From an uncultured Burkholderiales bacterium (lineage in GTDB: Bacteria; Pseudomonadota; Gammaproteobacteria; Burkholderiales; Burkholderiaceae_C): a stretch of 64,000 nucleotides of DNA. Positions within the stretch are counted from its first letter, which is position 1, and every line of letters starts with the position of its first letter. The notes beneath the pieces are model-generated. The model did no database searches. It worked only from the letters and a program-made list of their open reading frames with translations, and had not been told where the DNA came from. This document shows positions 58,746 to 64,000 of this stretch, in pieces. Where the stretch lies: NCBI GenBank assembly GCA_903838355.1, contig CAILYC010000013.1, forward strand, positions 33,700 through 97,699, in the 5' to 3' direction. The position numbers and the translations under genes were made by a program.

Positions 58746-60008
58746 ATGCATCTGAACGAACTCAAGGCACTGCACGTGTCTGAAGTGCTCAAACAAGCCG
58801 ACGCCCTCGAAGTTGAAAACACGGGGCGCATGCGCAAACAAGAATTGATGTTTGCCATCATCAAAAAACGCGCCCGTGCCGGCGAACAAGTGTTTGCCGA
58901 TGGGGTGCTTGAAATTTTGCCCGATGGCTTTGGCTTTCTCAGAAGCCCTGACACCAGCTTCACCGCCAGCACCGACGACATCTATATCAGTCCCTCACAG
59001 GTGCGGCGTTTTAATTTGCACACGGGCGACATGATTGAAGGCGAAGTGCGCATCCCCAAAGACGGCGAGCGTTATTTTGCCCTCACCAAGCTTGACAAGG
59101 TCAATGGCGACTTGCCAGAGAACAACAAGCACAAAATCATGTTCGAGAACTTAACGCCCTTGTTCCCCATAGAACAAATGCGTCTAGAGCAAGACATCAA
59201 AACCGAAGAAAACATCACGGGGCGCATGATCGACATCATTGCCCCCATTGGCAAAGGACAACGCGCCCTTCTCGTTGCACCACCCAAGAGCGGGAAGACC
59301 GTGATGATGCAGCACATTGCCCACGCCATCACCGCCAACTACCCAGACTCGCACATGATGGTGCTGTTGGTCGATGAGCGCCCAGAAGAGGTGACCGAGA
59401 TGCAAAGGAGCGTCAAAGGCGAAGTGATTGCCTCCACCTTTGATGAGCCCGCCGCTCGCCACGTGCATGTGGCCGAGATGGTGATCGAGCGCGCCAAGCG
59501 CTTGACCGAACTCAAAAAAGACGTGGTGATTTTGCTCGACTCCATTACCCGTTTGGCACGCGCATACAACAATGTGGTCCCCAGTTCTGGCAAGGTGCTC
59601 TCCGGCGGTGTCGACGCCAACGCTTTGCAGCGGCCAAAGCGGTTTTTTGGTGCAGCGCGAAAAATCGAAGAAGGCGGCTCCCTCACCATCATCGCCACGG
59701 CCTTGATCGATACCGGCTCTCGCATGGATGAGGTGATTTTTGAGGAATTCAAAGGCACGGGCAACTGCGAAATTCACCTCGACCGCCGCCTTTATGAAAA
59801 ACGCGTCTTCCCCGCCATCCAACTCAACCGCAGCGGCACACGCCGTGAGGAACTCCTCTTGGCCCCAGAAATTCTCCAAAAAACGCGCATTTTGCGCCAA
59901 TTCATCTACAACATGGATGAGGTTGAATCGATGGAGTTGCTCTTGAAGAACATGAAGGCCACCAAAACCAATGTGGACTTCTTTGATTTGATGCGCCGAG
60001 GCGGCTAG
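58746..60008 (+). CDS. rho: Transcription termination factor Rho
   Basis: 420 residues, the compact form. N-terminal Rho-N domain ([20 protein letters not shown]), cold-shock-like RNA-binding domain ([39 protein letters not shown]), then the ATPase with Walker [10 protein letters not shown], the Q loop and R loop, and arginine finger region ([21 protein letters not shown]). It is the hexameric RNA helicase that ends untranslated transcripts. Confidence 0.98.
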   Translation: MHLNELKALHVSEVLKQADALEVENTGRMRKQELMFAIIKKRARAGEQVFADGVLEILPDGFGFLRSPDTSFTASTDDIYISPSQVRRFNLHTGDMIEGEVRIPKDGERYFALTKLDKVNGDLPENNKHKIMFENLTPLFPIEQMRLEQDIKTEENITGRMIDIIAPIGKGQRALLVAPPKSGKTVMMQHIAHAITANYPDSHMMVLLVDERPEEVTEMQRSVKGEVIASTFDEPAARHVHVAEMVIERAKRLTELKKDVVILLDSITRLARAYNNVVPSSGKVLSGGVDANALQRPKRFFGAARKIEEGGSLTIIATALIDTGSRMDEVIFEEFKGTGNCEIHLDRRLYEKRVFPAIQLNRSGTRREELLLAPEILQKTRILRQFIYNMDEVESMELLLKNMKATKTNVDFFDLMRRGG

Positions 60009-60074
60009 CGCCTTACTGCGCCGCGCAAATGCGACAAACCCATAAGTTTTTCGCCAAAAACCCTCGAAAATCGA

Positions 60075-60080
60075 TATAAT
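60075..60080 (+). promoter_or_regulatory. Probable -10 box of rpmE2
   Basis: A perfect TATAAT 78 bases upstream of the rpmE2 start codon. No good -35 is visible at the usual spacing. Confidence 0.5.
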
Positions 60081-60158
60081 TGATGGCTTTGCACGGAAAG
60101 TGCGTCAGATTGGCTGGCGTGGCTCCCGACAGGATTCGACATTGAAGGACACTCCCCC

Positions 60159-60416
60159 ATGAAAGAAGGCATTCACCCCAAATACAGAGACATCTGTTTT
60201 GTTGACCTCTCCAACGGCTTTAAATTTGTGACGCGCTCCTGCGCCAACACCAAAGAAATGATCAAGATGGACGACGGTCGCGAGTTGCCTCTCTACAAAT
60301 TGGACACCTCCAGCGAGTCCCATCCGTTTTACACAGGAACACAAAAATCCGTGGACAACATGGGTGGACGCGTCGAGAGATTCCGCAACAAATACGGTAA
60401 AACGGCGGCCAAGTAA
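60159..60416 (+). CDS. rpmE2: 50S ribosomal protein L31, type B
   Basis: 85 residues. MKEGIHPKYRDICFVDLSNG with no CxxC zinc motif, GRELPLYKLDTSSESHPFYT and a C-terminal NMGGRVERFRNKYGK mark the zinc-free type B form. It joins the central protuberance and bridges subunits. In bacteria with both forms type B is made under zinc limitation; only this copy is in the window. Followed by a terminator. Confidence 0.96.
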   Translation: MKEGIHPKYRDICFVDLSNGFKFVTRSCANTKEMIKMDDGRELPLYKLDTSSESHPFYTGTQKSVDNMGGRVERFRNKYGKTAAK

Positions 60417-60485
60417 ATTTGCAAGCTTTGACCCCGTGCTGCGTGAGGGCCTTGAGGGGCCCCCCACACCCAGCCACCCCCCCCT

Positions 60486-60523
60486 AAAGGCAGCCCGATC
60501 AAACGCGCTGCCTTTATTTTTTC
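60486..60523 (+). terminator. Rho-independent terminator after rpmE2
   Basis: A 9-bp perfect stem (AAAGGCAGC at 60486-60494 with GCTGCCTTT at 60507-60515), a 12-base loop, then ATTTTTT. Confidence 0.85.
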
Positions 60524-60598
60524 CAAATCAGCAAGCTCGAAAGCCACTTGTCTGCTGAGCCGCCTTGGCCCTGCAAACTTTACCTCTACGCCATTGTT

Positions 60599-62365
60599 GT
60601 GAATCCATCGTCACCCGCCATCGTCACCCAAGAAAGCGTGAGGCCCCTGCCCAGGTTGGCCGTGGTGCTTTTTTGTCTGGCCTATGTGCTACCAGGGTTT
60701 TGGTTTCGTGAGTCTTGGAAGTCGGTTGACCTCACGAGCCTGGGGTTCATGCTCTCCTTGGCCCAAGGCGGCAGCGACTGGTGGCACCCCACCTTCATGG
60801 GACAAAACCCTGAGCTCTATGCCTTGTTCCCTTACTGGATTGGGGCCCTTTTTATCCGCGCATGCTCTGGTCTGCTCGACCCCGCTCACGCGGCCAGGGT
60901 TCCCTTTCTCGCACTCACGCTCACCGCACTTTGCGCCCATTGGTACGCCTCCTATTACCTTGCCAAGGGACAGCGAGCCCAACCCGTGCCCTTTGCATTT
61001 GGTGGGCAAGCCAGCGAGCAAGATTACGCCAAGGCCATTGCCGATGCGGGGCTTTTGGCATTGTTGGCAACCTTAGGCTTGGCACAACCGACCCATGAGG
61101 CAACGCCAATGCTCGCCCAGTGGTGTTTTGTGAGCCTTGCGTTTTACGCCTCAGCGGTCTTGCCGTTTCAGCCTCGCTTGGGCGCACTCACCTGGGGTCT
61201 GGCCCTTTTGGGTATGAGTTTTTCAGGCGCCCCCACCTTGGCGCTCTTGATGGGTGTGGGGGCTTGCGTTTTGATCGTCCTGGACTCGAGCTTGGATCAC
61301 CCCAAAACTTGGGGGCTCAAGTTTCTCGCCATCGCACTGGGTGTGGCACTGCTGTGTCCAAAAGATTTGTGGCAGTGGCGTTTGATTCTGCCCCCAACAC
61401 AATGGGCCCAATGGCATGGACTGTTGCGTTTGGGGCTGTGGTTCACCTGGCCGGCTTGGCCCTTGGCCCTTTGGACCCTATGGCGCTGGAGGGGACATTG
61501 GCTGGTGTGGCAATGGAGTCGACATGTCGTCATCCCGCTCTTTTTTGCCAGTCTTTTTGTGCTGGGAGCCGTGACAAGCGTGCCTGCTGAGCGAATTTTG
61601 CTATTGAGCTTACCTGCGCTCGCCACCTTGGCCGCCTTTGCCTTGCCGACCTTGGAGCGCAGTGTGAGTGCGCTCATTGACTGGTTCACGTTGATTTTTT
61701 TCAGCGGTTGCGCCTTCATCATCTGGGTGGTGTGGCTGGCCATGCAAACCGGATGGCCCACTCAACCCGCGGCCAACGTGAAGAGATTGCTGCCAGGGTT
61801 TGAACCTGACTTTGGCCTGGCCGCATTTGCTTTGGCCTTGATGGCCACCATCACGTGGGTTGCCTTGGTGCACTGGAGGGCGGGCCAACACAGAAAAGCG
61901 CTTTGGAAAAGTTTGGTTCTGCCCGCCTCGGGAGCATCCTTGTGCTGGTTGCTGTTGATGAGTTTGTGGTTACCGCTCCTTGACTACGCCAGGAGCTATA
62001 AGCCGCTGGTCTACCAAGTCACTCAATTGGTCGAGCCCGATCGTTGCTTGCAAGTTCAGGGCTTGAGCTTGGCGCAAATCAGTGCCTTCAAACTCCACAG
62101 CGGGTTGTTGATTGAAGCGGCACAAGAGGCGCCTGATCAGACCTGCCCATGGCTGCTGGTGGAGTCTTTGCAAAACAACGAACAAGCCATTCAAGAGGAG
62201 AAAAAACTCGGCTGGAGTTTGGTTCAAACCCTGCACCGCTCTTACCTCGACAATGAAGATATGGACGTATTCAAGCGTGTCAAACCGGCGACACCTGATC
62301 CCTCGACCATGGGTTCACCGCCCCGAGCCCACACGCTCAAGCATCAGCTCAAGCGTGCACCATGA
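60599..62365 (+). CDS. Large polytopic membrane protein, GT-C (ArnT/PMT-like) glycosyltransferase candidate
   Basis: 588 residues if GTG 60599 is used; the frame opens at TTG 60548 and no start has a clear ribosome site. About 11-12 membrane helices from residue 23, then a soluble C-terminal domain (about 480-560, CLQVQGLSLAQISAFKLHSG). The first loop after helix 1 (WFRESWKSVDLTSLGFMLSL) sits where GT39/GT83 enzymes carry their catalytic acidic residues, and the gene occupies the place of annotated glycosyltransferase-39 genes near rpmE/rho in relatives. Sequence signatures are weak, so this stays a family-level guess. Confidence 0.6.
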   Translation: MNPSSPAIVTQESVRPLPRLAVVLFCLAYVLPGFWFRESWKSVDLTSLGFMLSLAQGGSDWWHPTFMGQNPELYALFPYWIGALFIRACSGLLDPAHAARVPFLALTLTALCAHWYASYYLAKGQRAQPVPFAFGGQASEQDYAKAIADAGLLALLATLGLAQPTHEATPMLAQWCFVSLAFYASAVLPFQPRLGALTWGLALLGMSFSGAPTLALLMGVGACVLIVLDSSLDHPKTWGLKFLAIALGVALLCPKDLWQWRLILPPTQWAQWHGLLRLGLWFTWPAWPLALWTLWRWRGHWLVWQWSRHVVIPLFFASLFVLGAVTSVPAERILLLSLPALATLAAFALPTLERSVSALIDWFTLIFFSGCAFIIWVVWLAMQTGWPTQPAANVKRLLPGFEPDFGLAAFALALMATITWVALVHWRAGQHRKALWKSLVLPASGASLCWLLLMSLWLPLLDYARSYKPLVYQVTQLVEPDRCLQVQGLSLAQISAFKLHSGLLIEAAQEAPDQTCPWLLVESLQNNEQAIQEEKKLGWSLVQTLHRSYLDNEDMDVFKRVKPATPDPSTMGSPPRAHTLKHQLKRAP

Positions 62366-62383
62366 GTGAAGAATGATTGAACA

Positions 62384-63763
62384 ATGAGTAAAAAAGAAGA
62401 GCGCCAACTTCTCTTCAAGCACGCGAGCACCATCTTGGTGGGACAACTCGCGGTGATGGCCTTCAGCATCACCGACACCTTGGTGGCGGGACGCTACGAT
62501 CAGCGTGCCTTGGCGGCTTTGTCGGTGGGCTCGGCCGTGTTTATCAGTGTTTTTATCGCCTTGATGGGGGTGCTTCAATCGTTGCTGCCCACCTTGGCAG
62601 AAATGCACGGCGCACAAAAACCCCTGGAAGTGGGCCGACTCTTTCGACAAGGCCTTTACTTGTTGATGGGTGCATCGGTCTTGGGGGTGAGTTTGCTGCT
62701 GAGTCCGGGGCTGATTTTGTCGTGGACCGATGTGCCTGCTGCACTGCGCTTGGACGTGACCCACTACCTGTCGGTCTTGGCCATGGGGCTGCCGCTCGCG
62801 CTTTTTTTCCGCATGTTCAGCACCTTGAACCAAAGCCTGGGCCGACCCAAGCTCGTGACCTGGGTTCAACTCGCGGGGCTTCTTGCCAAAATCCCCTTGT
62901 CCATTGTCTTCACCTTTGGGTTTTTGGGCACCGAGCCGTTGGGGGTGGTGGGCTGCGCTTGGGCCACCTTTGTGGTGAACACCTGGATGGTCTTGCTGGG
63001 CTTGTACCTCTTGAAAACCCAGGCGCTTTATCACCCTTACCGAATTTGGCAAAGGCTGGAGAAACCCGACCCCAAGCGACTTTGGGGTTTGCTGCGAATC
63101 GGACTGCCCAATGCGGTGTCGGTCACCGTGGAGGTGACGTCTTTTACCTTGATGGCGCTGTTCATTGCGCGCCAAGGCACGGTGAACGCCGCTGCGCACC
63201 AGATTACTTCAAGCACGGCCGCTCTTCTTTGGATGACCCCAATGTCGTTTTCTATAGCGACAAGCGCGCGGGTGAGTTTTTGGCTGGGGGCCAAAGACCC
63301 CGTCAAAGCGAGAATGGTCATGCAGCAAGGGTTTTTGTGCATTTGGTCCACAGCGGCCGTGTTGAGCCTGGTGATGCTCACGTTGAGCCCACAAATTGCC
63401 GCGCTCTTTAGCACGCATGCGGAGGTGGCCAGCACCGCCGCTGGGGTGCTGGTGTGGTTGAGTCTTTACCACTGGGGAGACGCAACCCAGGTGATGTGTT
63501 TCTTTAACCTGCGTTGTTACAAAATCACAGTGCTACCGGTCCTCATTTACGGCGTCTTGCTTTGGGGCGTTGGGCTCATGGGGGGTTACCACTTGGCATA
63601 CCATGGACTGCCCTTTTGGGCAATACAGGCCATGCCGTCTCCCAAAACCTTTTGGCTGACCTCAAGTGTCGCGGTGCTCGCGTCTTCGGCCACCATGTAC
63701 GCGGTGCTGCAATGGGTGAGTCGCCGTCAAGTGCATTTGAGCCAAGAGCGCCAAGCACTCTGA
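62384..63763 (+). CDS. MATE family efflux transporter
   Basis: 459 residues, 12 membrane helices in two homologous bundles. N-terminal half: LVGQLAVMAFSITDTLVAGR with the conserved Asp of TM1 and GVLQSLLPTLAEMHGA; C-terminal half: ESVEV-like SVTVEVTSFTLMALFIARQG and PMSFSIATSARVSFWLGAKD. It exports cationic compounds against Na+ or H+. It starts 18 bp after the preceding membrane protein gene and is likely co-transcribed with it. Confidence 0.93.
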   Translation: MSKKEERQLLFKHASTILVGQLAVMAFSITDTLVAGRYDQRALAALSVGSAVFISVFIALMGVLQSLLPTLAEMHGAQKPLEVGRLFRQGLYLLMGASVLGVSLLLSPGLILSWTDVPAALRLDVTHYLSVLAMGLPLALFFRMFSTLNQSLGRPKLVTWVQLAGLLAKIPLSIVFTFGFLGTEPLGVVGCAWATFVVNTWMVLLGLYLLKTQALYHPYRIWQRLEKPDPKRLWGLLRIGLPNAVSVTVEVTSFTLMALFIARQGTVNAAAHQITSSTAALLWMTPMSFSIATSARVSFWLGAKDPVKARMVMQQGFLCIWSTAAVLSLVMLTLSPQIAALFSTHAEVASTAAGVLVWLSLYHWGDATQVMCFFNLRCYKITVLPVLIYGVLLWGVGLMGGYHLAYHGLPFWAIQAMPSPKTFWLTSSVAVLASSATMYAVLQWVSRRQVHLSQERQAL

Positions 63764-63844
63764 GGTCCTGGGCTCACCAACTCAGGAGCGCCGTGAGGGG
63801 CCGGCTTGGTGGGCCAACTGCTGACTCAATCAATTCCTGCTCAT

Positions 63845-63887
63845 TTGACATCCTCCCAACCCTGAAGAGACCGGGATTCCTACGGTG
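63845..63887 (-). mobile_element. Right end of a TnpB-carrying (IS200/IS605-like) element, with probable guide-RNA scaffold
   Basis: On the minus strand the sequence directly after the tnpB stop reads GTAGGAATCCCGGTCTCTTC followed by AGGGTTGGGAGGATGTCAA. This resembles the 3' ends of IS605/IS1341-type elements, where this stem-forming segment is both the transposon right end and the 3' part of the omega RNA. The boundary is placed at 63845 by the GATGTCAA ending. Only this end is in the window. Confidence 0.65.
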
Positions 63888-64000
63888 CTAGGCATGAGAA
63901 ACCTCATGCGCAGTCACTTCAGTGGGTTCTTGCTTCACTGAGGCGGGTTTCGCCGTGGTCTTACGACCCCGGCCGGAGCCTTCCTCTGCACAGGCCAACA
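63888..64000 (-). CDS. tnpB: TnpB-family RNA-guided nuclease, C-terminal end (cut by window edge)
   Basis: The last 36 codons before TAG at 63888-63890 read LACAEEGSGRGRKTTAKPAS and then VKQEPTEVTAHEVSHA. The pattern ACGE.GSG..RK...KPAS.KQE is typical of the extreme C-terminus of TnpB proteins in IS200/IS605-type elements. The catalytic RuvC and zinc-finger parts lie outside the window, so intactness cannot be judged. Confidence 0.75.
   Translation of the reverse strand, partial: LACAEEGSGRGRKTTAKPASVKQEPTEVTAHEVSHA

Overview
The window looks like a chromosomal segment of a freshwater-type betaproteobacterium of the Burkholderiales, most likely Comamonadaceae (Limnohabitans/Rhodoferax-like). 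This is inferred from two Bug-type tripartite tricarboxylate receptors, the order ilvB-ilvH-ilvC / psd-pssA, an ECF sigma factor followed by DUF3619, DUF3106 and RDD genes, the ffs / dnaX-ybaB-recR block, and rho followed by a type B L31 gene. No species can be named from the sequence alone.

Left part (1-13.6 kb) is accessory and by eye more AT-rich than the rest. Apart from arsH it is transcribed leftwards. It holds a cut glutathione S-transferase, a double-cupin protein and a compact catabolic operon: CoA-transferase A and B, biotin carboxyl carrier, biotin carboxylase, a divergent pyruvate/oxaloacetate-type carboxyltransferase, a thiolase-fold protein without its usual cysteines, a DUF35 partner and a Bug receptor. 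A second Bug gene lies upstream. This set suggests uptake of an organic acid or ketone, biotin-dependent carboxylation or decarboxylation, CoA activation and C-C cleavage, with unknown substrate. It is the best candidate for an undescribed system. Next comes an arsenic unit (arsR-arsC-aquaporin, with arsH divergent), a 40-codon relic resembling light-dependent protochlorophyllide reductase, and an orphan soxYZ pair with an unusual SoxY tail.

Middle part (14-45 kb): monomeric isocitrate dehydrogenase, a two-subunit molybdenum hydroxylase of the isoquinoline oxidoreductase type, an RND efflux pair, an acyltransferase-3 membrane protein, two N-end-rule aminoacyl transferases (aat, bpt), an IclR regulator, a D,D-endopeptidase, phosphatidylethanolamine synthesis (psd, pssA), branched-chain amino acid synthesis (ilvBHC), the ECF-sigma cluster, diacylglycerol kinase, PII protein, NAD synthetase, a FemAB-like transferase, and both soluble and membrane pyrophosphatases.

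Right part (45-64 kb): molybdenum cofactor genes (moaA, mobA, moeA) that could serve the molybdenum hydroxylase, rnhA, a methyltransferase and gloB whose start codons overlap on opposite strands, mltD, recR-ybaB-dnaX with a nine-A slippery run in dnaX, the SRP RNA, two small secreted proteins, a DsbA-like protein, a broken transposase, trxA, rho, rpmE2, a large membrane protein, a MATE transporter and, at the right edge, the 3' end of a TnpB gene with its element end. Short tandem repeats of 6-9 bp recur through the window, often at gene ends.
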